NCBI RefSeq assembly: GCF_000724485.1
Contig: NZ_CP007739.1
Span: forward strand, 3,194,001-3,258,000
Length of the DNA stretch: 64,000 nucleotides
Direction of reading: 5' to 3'
From: Bacillus methanolicus MGA3
Lineage (GTDB): Bacteria; Bacillota; Bacilli; Bacillales; Cytobacillaceae
Made by a program: the position numbers and the translations under genes. The notes below the pieces were generated by a model. That model did no database searches. It was not told the DNA's origin and was given only the letters and a program-made list of their open reading frames with translations. Shown piece by piece: positions 50,851 through 59,706 of this stretch (its first letter is position 1; every line of letters begins with the position of its first letter).

Positions 50851-51699
50851 TTATCTTTCAATCAATCCCAACATTTTTTCGTTTCGTTCAATAACACGGT
50901 TGTAATAGCTATCAAAAAGCGGAATTTCCGCTTCTGTCAGCTGGCCCGCATAAAAATTCGCACTGTACTGTTTTAGAACTTTTAAAAACCGGAGCATCAC
51001 ATCTTGAATAGTGAGATCTACTCCCAGCAACTCGGATAATGAAGCCATAACATCAGGCTTAATTTTCGGATATTGAAATTTCGTTTGTACTTGTTTTTTC
51101 GAAATTGAATAAAACTCTTTCAGCAGCTGAGCTCTTTCGCTCCCGCTTCCATTCACACACAGATAGATTTGTACGGCTACTCCGCTTCGAAGGCGCCGCT
51201 GTGAAATTCCCGCAAATTTCTTTCCTCCGATGCTTAAATCGTAGCTTCCCGGGCAGTAGGAGCCGTAAATTTCTTTCGCTTCAATTTCCTTTTGAAAGTC
51301 AGCAAACATTTCTTTGACAAGAAGCCACATTGTGTCATAGCCTCGATTTATATCAATTCCTTTTTCTTTTTCAGGAAGAATAAGAGAGAGGTTCAATACC
51401 CCTTCATCAAGAACGACTGCAAGCCCGCCGGAATTTCGGACAATATATTGATAACCTTTTGATTCAAGGAACTCAAGCCCTTCCTCTAAGTGTGGCAGCC
51501 TTGAATCTTGAATGCCTAATACAATGGTATGATGATGGACCCAAGATCTCGCCGTTGCCGGAGCCAAGCCTGTTCCTACCGAAGCACAAAGAGCATCATC
51601 CATGCCAAAAGACTGCAGCGCACTAAAGTGAACGCCTAAAGCTGATTGATCGATAACCCGCCACTCTTCCTGACGCAATAACGAAAGCGCCTCGTCCAT
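50851..51699 (-). CDS. lipL: Octanoyl-[GcvH]:protein N-octanoyltransferase LipL
   Basis: 282 residues of the lipoate ligase/transferase fold. It moves octanoyl from GcvH to E2 subunits. Motifs: [23 protein letters not shown] (the RRxxGGG-like region) and [25 protein letters not shown] with the catalytic Cys. ATG at 51699 has AAAGGAG eight bases ahead; the longer frame is not supported. The gene lies next to pta, as ywfL does in B. subtilis. Confidence 0.93.
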   Translation of the reverse strand: MDEALSLLRQEEWRVIDQSALGVHFSALQSFGMDDALCASVGTGLAPATARSWVHHHTIVLGIQDSRLPHLEEGLEFLESKGYQYIVRNSGGLAVVLDEGVLNLSLILPEKEKGIDINRGYDTMWLLVKEMFADFQKEIEAKEIYGSYCPGSYDLSIGGKKFAGISQRRLRSGVAVQIYLCVNGSGSERAQLLKEFYSISKKQVQTKFQYPKIKPDVMASLSELLGVDLTIQDVMLRFLKVLKQYSANFYAGQLTEAEIPLFDSYYNRVIERNEKMLGLIER

Positions 51700-51850
51700 A
51701 GTTGTTACTCCTTTATACACAGCTAAGTTTTGTAACCATAACATTATATCATATTTAGACGGAAGCCCTTAAAGGGGAAAATTGTAAATTATGCTCGTTT
51801 TTTGTAAAAATAACTCATTGAAAAAAGACTTCGAACAATTAAAAATAATG

Positions 51851-51874
51851 AAGCAGGAGAAAAATCCCCTGCTT
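51851..51874 (-). terminator. Terminator after pta
   Basis: AAGCAGG and CCTGCTT form the stem, with CATTATTTTTAATTG after it on the minus strand. Confidence 0.7.
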
Positions 51875-51884
51875 CATCTTACTG

Positions 51885-52856
51885 CTACAGCGCTTGAGCA
51901 GCTGTAATTAATGAGAGTTTGTAAACGTCCTCTTCATTACAACCGCGAGAAAGGTCGTTTACAGGACGGTTTAATCCTTGAAGAATCGGTCCAATGGCTT
52001 CAAAGTTTCCTAATCGCTGAGCAATTTTGTATCCAATATTTCCTGCCTCAAGGCTTGGGAATACAAATACATTTGCATCTCCTTGAATTGGTGAATCCGA
52101 AGCTTTCTTTTTCGCAACAGATGGAACAAACGCAGCATCAAACTGGAATTCTCCATCTAAAACAAGTTGTGGATCGCGTGATTTTGCCTCTTGAACGGCT
52201 GCAGCAACTTTTTCTGTTTCCGGTGATTTTGCAGAACCTTTCGTTGAAAAACTTAACATAGCAACACGTGGTTCAATATCAAACATTCTTGCTGTTTTTG
52301 CACTTTCAATCGCAATTTCTGCTAAATCATTGCTGTCAGGAGCAATATTAATGGCGCAGTCTGCAAATACATATTTTTCATCTCCGCGCACCATGATGAA
52401 TACACCGGATGTTTTGCTCACGCCTTCTTTTGTTTTAATGATTTGCAAAGCAGGACGAACCGTATCTGCTGTCGAATGAGCCGCACCGCTTACTAAGCCG
52501 TCTGCTTTGTTTGTATAGACAAGCATTGTTCCAAAATAGTTTTCGTCAAGCAAAATTTTGCGTGCGTCTTCTTCTGTTGCTTTCCCTTTCCGTCTTTCAA
52601 CAAATGCTTGGACAAGTTCGTCCATCATCGCATAGTTTGACGGATCATAGATTTCCATTGCGTCCAATGATACGTTAAGGCTACGAGCTTTCGCCTGAAT
52701 TTCTTCAATATTTCCGATAAGAATTGGTGTTAAAACATTCTCTTCTGCGAGTCTTCCCGCTGCTTTTAAAATGCGTTCATCCATTCCTTCCGGAAATACA
52801 ATTTTTAAATTTTTCCCTGTAATTTTTTGCTTTAATCCTGCAAATAAATCACTCAT
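51885..52856 (-). CDS. pta: Phosphate acetyltransferase
   Basis: 323 residues, the usual length for Bacillus. It converts acetyl-CoA and phosphate to acetyl phosphate in overflow metabolism. Conserved blocks are KIVFPEGMDERIL, GLVSGAAHSTADTVRPALQ, FADCAINIAPDSNDLAEIA and FVFPSLEAGNIGYKI. ATG at 52856 is chosen behind AAGGAGG; the longer frame includes that site. The promoter region has a perfect cre placed for CcpA activation. Confidence 0.96.
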   Translation of the reverse strand: MSDLFAGLKQKITGKNLKIVFPEGMDERILKAAGRLAEENVLTPILIGNIEEIQAKARSLNVSLDAMEIYDPSNYAMMDELVQAFVERRKGKATEEDARKILLDENYFGTMLVYTNKADGLVSGAAHSTADTVRPALQIIKTKEGVSKTSGVFIMVRGDEKYVFADCAINIAPDSNDLAEIAIESAKTARMFDIEPRVAMLSFSTKGSAKSPETEKVAAAVQEAKSRDPQLVLDGEFQFDAAFVPSVAKKKASDSPIQGDANVFVFPSLEAGNIGYKIAQRLGNFEAIGPILQGLNRPVNDLSRGCNEEDVYKLSLITAAQAL

Positions 52857-52886
52857 TTTCAAAATCCTCCTTACATCTACATTGTT

Positions 52887-52942
52887 AGCATACTTCACCC
52901 AATTTAAAATTCAATTATTTGCATTTATGTAAGCGTTTTCAA
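52887..52942 (-). promoter_or_regulatory. pta promoter with perfect upstream cre
   Basis: On the minus strand TTGAAT (52914-52909), 16 bases, TATGCT (52892-52887). The cre at 52942-52928 reads TTGAAAACGCTTACA and matches WTGNAANCGNWNNCW at every position. Its centre is about 55 bases upstream of the inferred start, where CcpA activates rather than represses. Confidence 0.78.
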
Positions 52943-53152
52943 CTAAAATGTTTTTGTATTGAAAACTTTCATAATAATTTTGAAACAACCGCTTGTGCTT
53001 ACAACATTATTAATATCCGCAAACAATTAAAAAAATATCCTTCTTTCATACTTTGAAAACGTGATCTTGCTAATTTTAAGTGTTTATTCACTTTTGTTTA
53101 GGCAAAACTATGTTATAGTATGGTTATCATTAGATTTTAGGAGTGATAGTGA

Positions 53153-53899
53153 ATGAGTGAAGCAACACTAACTCTCGATGGCTGGTATAGTTTGCATGAT
53201 TTCCGCGCAATGGATTGGACTGCATGGAAAATGCTTTCTAGTGATGAACGCCAAGCAGCCATTCATGAGTTTTTAGGCCTTCTTGAAAAATGGAACGCAA
53301 CTCAAAACCGCAAAGAAGGAAGCCACGTTCTATACACAATTGTTGGCCAAAAAGCAGATTTCATGATGATGATTTTACGCCCTACAATGGAAGAATTAAA
53401 TGAAATTGAAACTGAATTTAACAAAACGAAATTAGCTCAATATACAATTCCAACCTATTCTTACGTATCTGTGGTTGAACTTAGCAATTACTTGCCTTCT
53501 GAAGAGGATCCTTATAAAAATCCTCAAGTTCAAGCGCGTCTTTATCCAATTCTTCCGAAATCAAAATATATTTGTTTCTATCCAATGAACAAGCGCCGTC
53601 AAGGCAATGACAACTGGTACATGCTTCCGATGGAAGAGCGCCGCAAATTAATGAAAAGCCACAGTATGATCGGCCGCAAATACGCAGGCCTTGTGAAGCA
53701 GATCATTACAGGTTCTGTCGGATTTGATGACTATGAGTGGGGCGTTACGCTGTTTTCAGATGATGTTCTTCAGTTTAAGAAGCTTGTTTACGAAATGCGC
53801 TTTGATGAGGTCAGCGCACGTTACGGCGAATTTGGTTCCTTTTTTGTAGGAAATCTTCTGGAAGAAGACCGAATCAGCAAATTTTTACACGTAAATTAA
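53153..53899 (+). CDS. hemQ: Coproheme decarboxylase HemQ
   Basis: 248 residues of the chlorite-dismutase-like family. It decarboxylates coproheme III to heme b in the coproporphyrin-dependent pathway of Gram-positive bacteria. The catalytic Tyr region [14 protein letters not shown], the YPMNKRR segment and the heme-ligand His in [13 protein letters not shown] are present. ATG follows TAGGAGTG. Divergent from pta. Confidence 0.95.
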   Translation: MSEATLTLDGWYSLHDFRAMDWTAWKMLSSDERQAAIHEFLGLLEKWNATQNRKEGSHVLYTIVGQKADFMMMILRPTMEELNEIETEFNKTKLAQYTIPTYSYVSVVELSNYLPSEEDPYKNPQVQARLYPILPKSKYICFYPMNKRRQGNDNWYMLPMEERRKLMKSHSMIGRKYAGLVKQIITGSVGFDDYEWGVTLFSDDVLQFKKLVYEMRFDEVSARYGEFGSFFVGNLLEEDRISKFLHVN

Positions 53900-54286
53900 A
53901 AAATTATCAAGCTCTCGGCAATAACTTGCCGAGAGCTTTTTTGTCCAGCTTCTTGCCAAGCCCAAGGATTCATTTGACAAATCACTAAAAAGATTACATG
54001 ACTTAAAGGATTAATGAAGCGGGACTACACCATTCTTTTTATGCATAAACTTCAAAGCGAAACATATGTATGAAACAGTGGATATTATCTTAGTTATATT
54101 CAGTACCGAAAGTCATTTCACCAACGAAATCTTCCAGGATGTAAAGAGAGGTGAAAGACAGAAAAGAATGTTTACAAAATCAATGCATGCGTTATAAATT
54201 TCACCGCTTTTTCATACCAACTGCAAGATTATCCAAGTGTTTATTAAGAAATTTCATTTTGATTCGGATATTTAGGAGGGAACTGC
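53900..54286. other. Intergenic region between hemQ and gerQ
   Basis: It holds the hemQ terminator (53909-53940). Farther right, about 54190-54225, a TATAAAT segment followed about 12-14 bases later by CATACCAA weakly resembles a sigma-E promoter, which would fit gerQ; this is tentative. Nothing else was seen. Confidence 0.4.
53909..53940 (+). terminator. Terminator after hemQ
   Basis: AAGCTCTCGGCAA and TTGCCGAGAGCTT form a perfect 13-base stem around TAAC, followed by TTTTGTCC. Confidence 0.92.
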
Positions 54287-54772
54287 ATGAATCAAACGAA
54301 TCCTTATGCAAATTATAGTACCTATCCTCAAGGCTTTGGCAATTTTCAATATGTGGCTCAAGGCCAGGGCCTGCGCCAGCAAGCAGGCTTTGGTTCACAA
54401 CAGCATGGCTTTCCGTCTCCGCAAGCTGGAGGACCTATGTATAGCGTTCCTATGCCGCAAAGTACGCCTACAACAGGGCCCCAAATACCGGGAATGCTTC
54501 CCATAGAAGAATCATACATTGAGAATATTCTTCGTTTGAATAAAGGAAAGCTTGCGACTGTTTATATGACATTTGAAGACAAAGAATCGAAAGTTTTCAA
54601 AGGGATTATTGAAGCAGCCGGAAGAGATCATCTTATTATCAGTGACCCGCAAACCGGAACACGCTATTTGCTGCCTATGGTTTACTTAAACTACGTTACT
54701 TTTGATGAAGAAATCGAATATGTATATCCATTTAGCGGCGGGCCTGGACTGGCATCATATCCTCCGAGGTAA
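54287..54772 (+). CDS. gerQ: Spore coat protein GerQ
   Basis: 161 residues. The N-terminal half is low complexity, rich in Gln, Gly, Pro and Tyr (YPQGFGNFQYVAQGQGLRQQ). The C-terminal half is folded: SYIENILRLNKGKLATVYMTFEDKESKVFKGIIEAAGRDH and GTRYLLPMVYLNYVTFDEE. GerQ is crosslinked into the coat by transglutaminase Tgl and is needed for CwlJ localisation. ATG follows AGGAGGG. Confidence 0.94.
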   Translation: MNQTNPYANYSTYPQGFGNFQYVAQGQGLRQQAGFGSQQHGFPSPQAGGPMYSVPMPQSTPTTGPQIPGMLPIEESYIENILRLNKGKLATVYMTFEDKESKVFKGIIEAAGRDHLIISDPQTGTRYLLPMVYLNYVTFDEEIEYVYPFSGGPGLASYPPR

Positions 54773-54783
54773 CGCTCAAAAAC

Positions 54784-54871
54784 AAAGGGTCAGACCCCTC
54801 CAATACAATATATAGACAAATACTATTAAACCACTCTATATATTGTCGTTGTTGGAGGGAGCCAGACCCTT
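54784..54871. repeat. Palindromic GGGTCTGACC element, family 1, copy B
   Basis: AAAGGGTCAGACCCCTCCAA and ATACAATATATAGAC on the left mirror CTATATATTGTC and TTGGAGGGAGCCAGACCCTTT on the right. It fills the gap between the convergent genes gerQ and ywdK and ends in T residues, so it probably also terminates both. Confidence 0.82.
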
Positions 54872-54874
54872 TTT

Positions 54875-55246
54875 TTATAAATATTTCGCAGCTGCAATCA
54901 CAAGCAGCACCCAAGCAGCAAGAAATGAAATTCCTCCGAATGGAGTAATTGCCCCGAGAACACTGATCCGGGTTACACTTAGAACGTAAAGACTTCCTGA
55001 AAACAACACAATCCCAATGAACATGAGCCAACCGGACAAGGACAACAGAGAATTAACCGGGACCTTACCCAAAAGAATACCGATGACCAATAATCCGGCA
55101 GCATGAAACATTTGATATGTAACACCGGTCTTCCATATTTCCATATATTTAGGCTCGATTTTCCCTTCCAGTCCATGCGCTCCAAAAGCTCCTAAAGCTA
55201 CTGATAAAAAAGCATTAATGGCTCCTAGTATAATAAAAAGTTTCAT
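54875..55246 (-). CDS. ywdK: YwdK family membrane protein (DUF423)
   Basis: 123 residues with four predicted membrane helices. The N-terminal FIILGAINAFLSVALGAFGAHGLEGKI and the C-terminal ITPFGGISFLAAWVLLVIAAAKYL are DUF423 signatures. Function unknown. ATG follows GGGGGAG. Confidence 0.88.
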   Translation of the reverse strand: MKLFIILGAINAFLSVALGAFGAHGLEGKIEPKYMEIWKTGVTYQMFHAAGLLVIGILLGKVPVNSLLSLSGWLMFIGIVLFSGSLYVLSVTRISVLGAITPFGGISFLAAWVLLVIAAAKYL

Positions 55247-55306
55247 TTTTCTCCCCCATTTCCAAATTGAATTTTCATATACTTAGGTACACAGCAAACA
55301 TGATTT

Positions 55307-55579
55307 TCAAAAATCGAAAATTGACTCACCGTTTGCGTCATCTTCCATCTCCATGCGCCGGGGCGGTTGAACGTGCAACGTTCCTGACGTAGAGGCAGAC
55401 ACAAACTTGGAAGATTCCACCTGTGCCGTCAAATCGGTTTGTGACTCTTCTAAAATTAAGTCACACATCGTTTTAATCGCATAAATTTTTTCTCTAACCA
55501 ACGAAGCGGATGAAATACTTTTTGCCGCCTGTAATTCGTGTTCGATCTTTCCCAGCAGTTTCTGTATAGAAATATTCAT
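55307..55579 (-). CDS. ywdI: YwdI family protein (DUF5327)
   Basis: 90 residues. The N-terminal helix ISIQKLLGKIEHELQAAK and REKIYAIKTMCDLILEE resemble YwdI; the C-terminus is acidic and probably disordered. Function unknown. ATG follows TGAGGTGG. It lies just upstream of ywdK, like in B. subtilis. Confidence 0.82.
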   Translation of the reverse strand: MNISIQKLLGKIEHELQAAKSISSASLVREKIYAIKTMCDLILEESQTDLTAQVESSKFVSASTSGTLHVQPPRRMEMEDDANGESIFDF

Positions 55580-55720
55580 ATTTCCACCTCATCAAACGGT
55601 CTTCAAAATTAAGCTTTCATAGAACGTTTTACATAAACTATTCTTTATCATACAATATTTTTCTTTCGGTAGCACCATTACAACTCTTCTCTTTTTACTT
55701 TCACTTTAACAAAAAGAAAG

Positions 55721-55751
55721 AACAGCTGCCAATGCAATGGAGACAGCTGTT
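55721..55751 (-). terminator. Hairpin between ung and ywdI
   Basis: AACAGCTG and CAGCTGTT form a perfect eight-base stem; on the minus strand CTTTCTTTTTG follows, so it probably terminates transcription coming from ung. Confidence 0.6.
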
Positions 55752-55766
55752 ATATGTTATTTTGTC

Positions 55767-55782
55767 TGTTTCACGTGAAACA
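55767..55782. other. parS: parS centromere-like site (Spo0J/ParB binding)
   Basis: TGTTTCACGTGAAACA is a perfect 16-base palindrome and an exact match to the Bacillus parS consensus TGTTNCACGTGAAACA. It is intergenic. ParB/Spo0J loading on parS organises the origin-proximal chromosome and recruits SMC, so the window likely lies in the origin-proximal part of the chromosome. Confidence 0.92.
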
Positions 55783-55791
55783 TGTCATTTA

Positions 55792-55983
55792 CTGTGGAAA
55801 AGAGGCGGAGCTGCGCCAACAAAAAAAGAAATGACAACCTATTTTTAGCAAGATACATGTTTTAGCTTTGTAAATATTTTGTGCTTGGCTCCGCTCACAC
55901 CGCCTTATTTATGTTGGGGTTTAGTTTTAAAATGAAACCTATTTCCATGTTAGGGTTGGGAATTTAAAACTCATGCTCGTTTT
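55792..55983. repeat. Dispersed intergenic repeat, family 2, copy b
   Basis: Contains GTGGAAAAGAGGCGG, GGCTCCGCTCACACC and TTAGGGTTGGG plus AAAACTCATGCTCG, in the same order as 313-443 but with an extra internal stretch that reappears in copy c (AATGAARCCTATTTCCAT). It ends at the ung stop codon. Confidence 0.7.
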
Positions 55984-55986
55984 TTA

Positions 55987-56673
55987 TCAAATATTCTCAA
56001 TCTGCCAGTCAATTTCTTTTTCGCCCAATTCATTCAATATTTTATTAATTTTTGAAAAAGGACGGCTTCCAAAAAAGCCTTTGGAAGCAGACAAAGGGCT
56101 CGGATGAGGAGAAGTAATGACAAAGTGTTTATCGTTGGTTATCAATTTTTGCTTTTTCTGTGCCGGACGGCCCCATAATACAAAAATAACCGGCTTTTCC
56201 CGTTCATTTAATAGAGTGATAATGCGATCCGTGAAAGTTTCCCAGCCTTTCCCTTTATGCGAAAGAGCCTGTCCTTTTCTTACGGTTAAGACAGTATTAA
56301 GGAGCAAGACACCTTGCTTGGCCCACTTTACTAAATATCCATTATTCGGAATAAAGCATCCGAGATCATCGTTTAACTCTTTAAAAATGTTTTTCAAAGA
56401 CGGCGGAATGTCAACCTCAGGCTTTACGGAAAAACTGAGGCCATGCGCCTGGTTTGGGCCATGATATGGATCTTGGCCCAAAATCACTGCTTTTACATCC
56501 TTAAAAGGGGTTAAGTGCAAAGCATTGAATATTTCGGTTTTAGGAGGATAAATCGTTTTCGTTTTATATTCTTCCTCAAGAAAAGATTGCAGCTTTATAA
56601 AATATGATTTCTTAAATTCACCTGCTAAAAGCGGTCCCCAGTCATTCCTGAAAGTTTTTTCGGTAAATTCCAA
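55987..56673 (-). CDS. ung: Uracil-DNA glycosylase
   Basis: 228 residues, family 1. The water-activating Asp is in [11 protein letters not shown], followed by GLSFSV; the Leu-intercalation loop is [20 protein letters not shown]. It removes uracil from DNA in base-excision repair. TTG at 56673 is preferred with AGGTG six bases ahead; GTG at 56682 overlaps that site. Confidence 0.95.
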   Translation of the reverse strand: MEFTEKTFRNDWGPLLAGEFKKSYFIKLQSFLEEEYKTKTIYPPKTEIFNALHLTPFKDVKAVILGQDPYHGPNQAHGLSFSVKPEVDIPPSLKNIFKELNDDLGCFIPNNGYLVKWAKQGVLLLNTVLTVRKGQALSHKGKGWETFTDRIITLLNEREKPVIFVLWGRPAQKKQKLITNDKHFVITSPHPSPLSASKGFFGSRPFSKINKILNELGEKEIDWQIENI

Positions 56674-56705
56674 ATCACTCACCTGTTTATCGATAGTTTA
56701 TCCAA

Positions 56706-56939
56706 TTATCCCCCGCTTACCGGCGGAATAAAAGCGATTGTATCTCCATCTTTGATGACTTCTTCATTTCTTGCAAATTCTTCATTAATGGCTGTCATTA
56801 CAGATTTCGGTATTTCAATCCCAAATTTTTCAGCAATTAACTTTTTTAGTTCTGCAATTGTCTTACCGCTTGCATCTATCTGCACAAATTCTTCGCCGAC
56901 CAAATCCCGCAAATGAGCAAAAAATAAGATTTTATTCAT
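56706..56939 (-). CDS. moaD: Molybdopterin synthase small subunit
   Basis: 77 residues, ubiquitin-like fold ending FIPPVSGG. The terminal Gly-Gly becomes a thiocarboxylate and donates sulfur to molybdopterin. It overlaps the end of moaE by eight bases, so the two subunits are translationally coupled. Confidence 0.94.
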   Translation of the reverse strand: MNKILFFAHLRDLVGEEFVQIDASGKTIAELKKLIAEKFGIEIPKSVMTAINEEFARNEEVIKDGDTIAFIPPVSGG

Positions 56940-57396
56940 CTAAATCTACCACCTCCGGTTTTCCAGTCGGGTAAGCGACGGTTTCCAGCTGGTTGCCGAC
57001 CCATTCTTCCCCGTCTTCCCAATGTTCCTTTTTCCAAATTGGCACAATTTCTTTGATTCTCTCAATTGCATAGCGATTAGCTTCATAAGCGTCAGCACGG
57101 TGGGGAGTCGATACCGCAATCACGACAGCAACATCCGTAATATCTAATTTCCCAACTCTATGAGTAATCGCAACTTTTGCACCTTTCCACCGCTCCTGGA
57201 TTTCGTTTCCAATCTGCTCCAATTTTTTTACAGCCATTGCCTCATATGCTTCATAAATAAGGAACAGCGTCTTTTTTCCATTTGTCAGCTCGCGCACCGT
57301 CCCGATAAAAGTCGTGATAGCGCCAGCCTCACGCTGAATAACCTTATCAATGACCGACTGAATGTTGATTGGTTCTTTCGTTATTTCGTAATTCAT
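56932..57396 (-). CDS. moaE: Molybdopterin synthase large subunit
   Basis: 154 residues. Active-site segments FIGTVRELTNGK, HRVGKLDITDVAVVIAV and IWKKEHWEDG are present. With MoaD it converts precursor Z to molybdopterin. ATG at 57396 is chosen; GTG at 57405 is closer to GGGG. Confidence 0.94.
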   Translation of the reverse strand: MNYEITKEPINIQSVIDKVIQREAGAITTFIGTVRELTNGKKTLFLIYEAYEAMAVKKLEQIGNEIQERWKGAKVAITHRVGKLDITDVAVVIAVSTPHRADAYEANRYAIERIKEIVPIWKKEHWEDGEEWVGNQLETVAYPTGKPEVVDLDE

Positions 57397-57572
57397 CCTG
57401 TTCACCCCATATTTTTAAGCATTACCGGGTCTAATTTTGACACATATGAGCAGTCCACTTATTTTGTCATTTACCTTTCTTATTTGTATTCTGTATTTTA
57501 AACGAATTTCCTTTTATATTTTTTGTTTCAGGATCAAGACAAGAGACTTGCCTTCCCTATCTTAATTTTCAT

Positions 57573-58169
57573 TTACCTTTTCTTTTTTTCATGGTGCATT
57601 CTTAGGGCGTGTTCATATTCGTTTGTTTGATTCATGTTATATAAATACTCTTCCTTCAGCGTAAAAGGAAATTCGTCTTCCTTCACAATTTTTGTATTCA
57701 CCATCTGAAGGAAATGCCGGATTTTTAAATTTTCATCATCCAGGGCGCGATTCACCGCTCCAATTGTTTCTTTTCGATAGGCGGCGTATAGAGGATGAAG
57801 CGTTCCGGAAACTTCAGGGACGGCTGCTTCGTATTCGTCAAGTGTTTGCAAAAGAAATTCCCCAAGTTGGGCGGAGATAAAAGGCATGTCGCAAGCAACA
57901 ATTAAATTCTTTTCATTTTTGCTTTCAGCCAGACCAGCCTGAATTCCAGCCAGAGGTCCTTTTCCTTTGATTTTATCCTCAACCATAGGAAGATTCAGAA
58001 ATTGATAATCTGCAAAATTATTGGTTACGATAATAATTTCAGTGGTTATTTTTCTAATTTCTGCAGCGATTCGTTCAATGATTGTCAATCCATCTATTTT
58101 TAGCAGCGCCTTATTTGTTCCCATTCTCCTTGATTTTCCCCCGGCAAGAATTATTCCCGTTGCTTGCAC
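57573..58169 (-). CDS. mobA: Molybdenum cofactor guanylyltransferase
   Basis: 198 residues. The nucleotidyltransferase motif is GIILAGGKSRRMGTNKALL and ACDMPFIS holds the metal-binding Asp. It attaches GMP to molybdopterin. GTG at 58169 is six bases after GAGGTG. With moaE and moaD it forms a partial molybdenum-cofactor set; the other genes are not in the window. Confidence 0.93.
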   Translation of the reverse strand: MQATGIILAGGKSRRMGTNKALLKIDGLTIIERIAAEIRKITTEIIIVTNNFADYQFLNLPMVEDKIKGKGPLAGIQAGLAESKNEKNLIVACDMPFISAQLGEFLLQTLDEYEAAVPEVSGTLHPLYAAYRKETIGAVNRALDDENLKIRHFLQMVNTKIVKEDEFPFTLKEEYLYNMNQTNEYEHALRMHHEKKKR

Positions 58170-58200
58170 TTTTATCACCTCTTTATTAGCAGCCGTTTTC

Positions 58201-58284
58201 AGTGGTAAAGGGGTGGAGCTGTTGTTTTTAAATGAAGCCTATTTCCATATTTAGGGTAGGAGTTTAAAACTCATGCACAATTTC
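58201..58284. repeat. Dispersed intergenic repeat, family 2, copy c
   Basis: A shortened copy: GGTAAAGGGGTGGAGCTG, AATGAAGCCTATTTCCAT, TTTAGGGTAGGAGT and AAAACTCATGCAC. It lacks the GGCTTCGCTCACACC block of the other two copies. Confidence 0.6.
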
Positions 58285-58458
58285 TGATGATTTTGCATAC
58301 TATCATAAAATTTCGGTTTTTTCATTCAATAACCTTCATTTCGCGTTACTTATTCCAAAGCCCTTTCGTTTCTAAAATTTTGTACTCTCTTTTTGTAGTG
58401 ATATAATTTAAAAATAAACCAATATTTGGACAATTAGACTACGAGGAGGAAGCATCTA

Positions 58459-59292
58459 ATGACAATGAAAAAAGTAATGACGATTGCCGGATCCGATACA
58501 AGCGGAGGCGCCGGCATTCAGGCAGATTTAAAAACATTCCAAGAGCTCGGCGTCTATGGCATGACAGCGCTGACAACGATTGTGACAATGGATCCTAAAA
58601 ACCACTGGCATCATAATGTGTTCCCAATTGCAATTGAGACATTGGAAGTACAATTAGAAACAATCCTTTCGGTCGGAATTGACGCGATGAAGACAGGCAT
58701 GCTCGGATCAGTTGAAATCATTGAATTAGCAGCCAAAGTAATTGATGAAAATAAATTGGACAAAGTCGTCATTGACCCTGTTATGGTATGTAAAGGGGAA
58801 GATGAAGTGCTTCATCCGGAAACAGCGGAAGCTTTAAGAGAAGTGCTTGTCCCGCGAGCAACAGTCGTTACGCCAAATCTTTTTGAAGCGTGGCAGCTTG
58901 CAAAAACAGGTCCAATCAAAACAATTGATGATATGAAAGAAGCTGCAGCAAAAATCCATGAACTTGGTGCAAAATATGTGCTCATAAAAGGCGGAAGCAA
59001 ACTGCAGCATGAAAAAGCAGTCGACCTTCTATATGACGGAAAAGAGTATCAATTTTTAGAGTCTGAAAAAATCGATACAACCTATACTCACGGAGCCGGT
59101 TGTACGTATTCTGCCGCTATTACTGCAGAACTGGCAAAAGGAAAGACTGTTTTTGAAGCTGTGAAACTAGCAAAAGATTTTATTACGGAAGCAATTCGCC
59201 ACGGCTTTAAATTAAACCAATATGTCGGACCGACTATGCATTGCGCATACCGCAAATTTGGCGCAGGCCGTCTTGAACATGCTGCAAATTAA
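58459..59292 (+). CDS. thiD: Bifunctional HMP kinase / pyridoxal kinase
   Basis: 277 residues of the ribokinase-like ThiD family. MTIAGSDTSGGAGIQADLKTFQELGVYGM is the substrate end; the phosphate-binding and base region is DTTYTHGAGCTYSAAI. It matches the B. subtilis ywdB/pdxK protein, which phosphorylates hydroxymethylpyrimidine and pyridoxal. ATG follows GAGGAGG. A stand-alone gene. Confidence 0.93.
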   Translation: MTMKKVMTIAGSDTSGGAGIQADLKTFQELGVYGMTALTTIVTMDPKNHWHHNVFPIAIETLEVQLETILSVGIDAMKTGMLGSVEIIELAAKVIDENKLDKVVIDPVMVCKGEDEVLHPETAEALREVLVPRATVVTPNLFEAWQLAKTGPIKTIDDMKEAAAKIHELGAKYVLIKGGSKLQHEKAVDLLYDGKEYQFLESEKIDTTYTHGAGCTYSAAITAELAKGKTVFEAVKLAKDFITEAIRHGFKLNQYVGPTMHCAYRKFGAGRLEHAAN

Positions 59293-59344
59293 GTAATGAC
59301 TGCAACTTAAACCACGGTGCCGCCCTCGATTTTCATCAAAAGCA

Positions 59345-59467
59345 AAGAGGCTGTCTTTTAAGGGTCTGACCCCATGTGTATTATCAATATATAGCACATT
59401 TATCCAACATTAAGTCCTATATATTGTGTTATGGGGTCTGACCCTTAGGCTTTTAAGACGGCCTTTT
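59345..59467. repeat. Palindromic GGGTCTGACC element, family 1, copy C
   Basis: Outer arms AAGAGGCTGTCTTTTAA and TTTTAAGACGGCCTTTTT enclose an inner palindrome AAGGGTCTGACCCCAT / ATGGGGTCTGACCCTT with TATATAG / CTATATATTG at the core. The outer stem plus T run resembles a terminator for thiD. Confidence 0.83.
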
Positions 59468-59470
59468 TTT

Positions 59471-59533
59471 TTAGGACCTTGCCCTTATTTTGCGTTAAAG
59501 CAGTAAAGTATAGAGGGACTGTCCCTCTATTGA
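59471..59533. repeat. Family 5-like element
   Basis: AGGACCTTGCCCTTATTTTGCGTTAAAGCAGTAAAGTA split as motif blocks, followed by GAGGGACTGTCCCTC, a small palindrome. It shares the order palindrome, CGTTAA/TAAAG block, palindrome with the elements near speB. Confidence 0.5.
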
Positions 59534-59706
59534 ATTCATCATCCGCTCTGATAAGCGTCAGTTTCGCATTTGTGAGCAATTTTTAGTATGATAAATAAAA
59601 AGCGCAAGCGTTTTCGGAACAAGCGTAATTTATTCCTGAGATAATTTTTCTAAAAGCGGCGATCCCGTTCTGATAGATATTTTTGTGTTGAAAGGAGAAC
59701 TCTCCG

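Larger units (their letters stand above)
55580..55986. other. Intergenic region between ywdI and ung
   Basis: It holds a hairpin (55721-55751), the parS site (55767-55782) and family-2 repeat copy b (55792-55983). No coding frame is supported. Confidence 0.65.
59293..59706. other. Intergenic region between thiD and yojF
   Basis: It is filled by the family-1 element (59345-59467), a loose family-5 element (59471-59533), and AT-rich sequence before the yojF ribosome binding site. No coding frame is supported. Confidence 0.55.
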
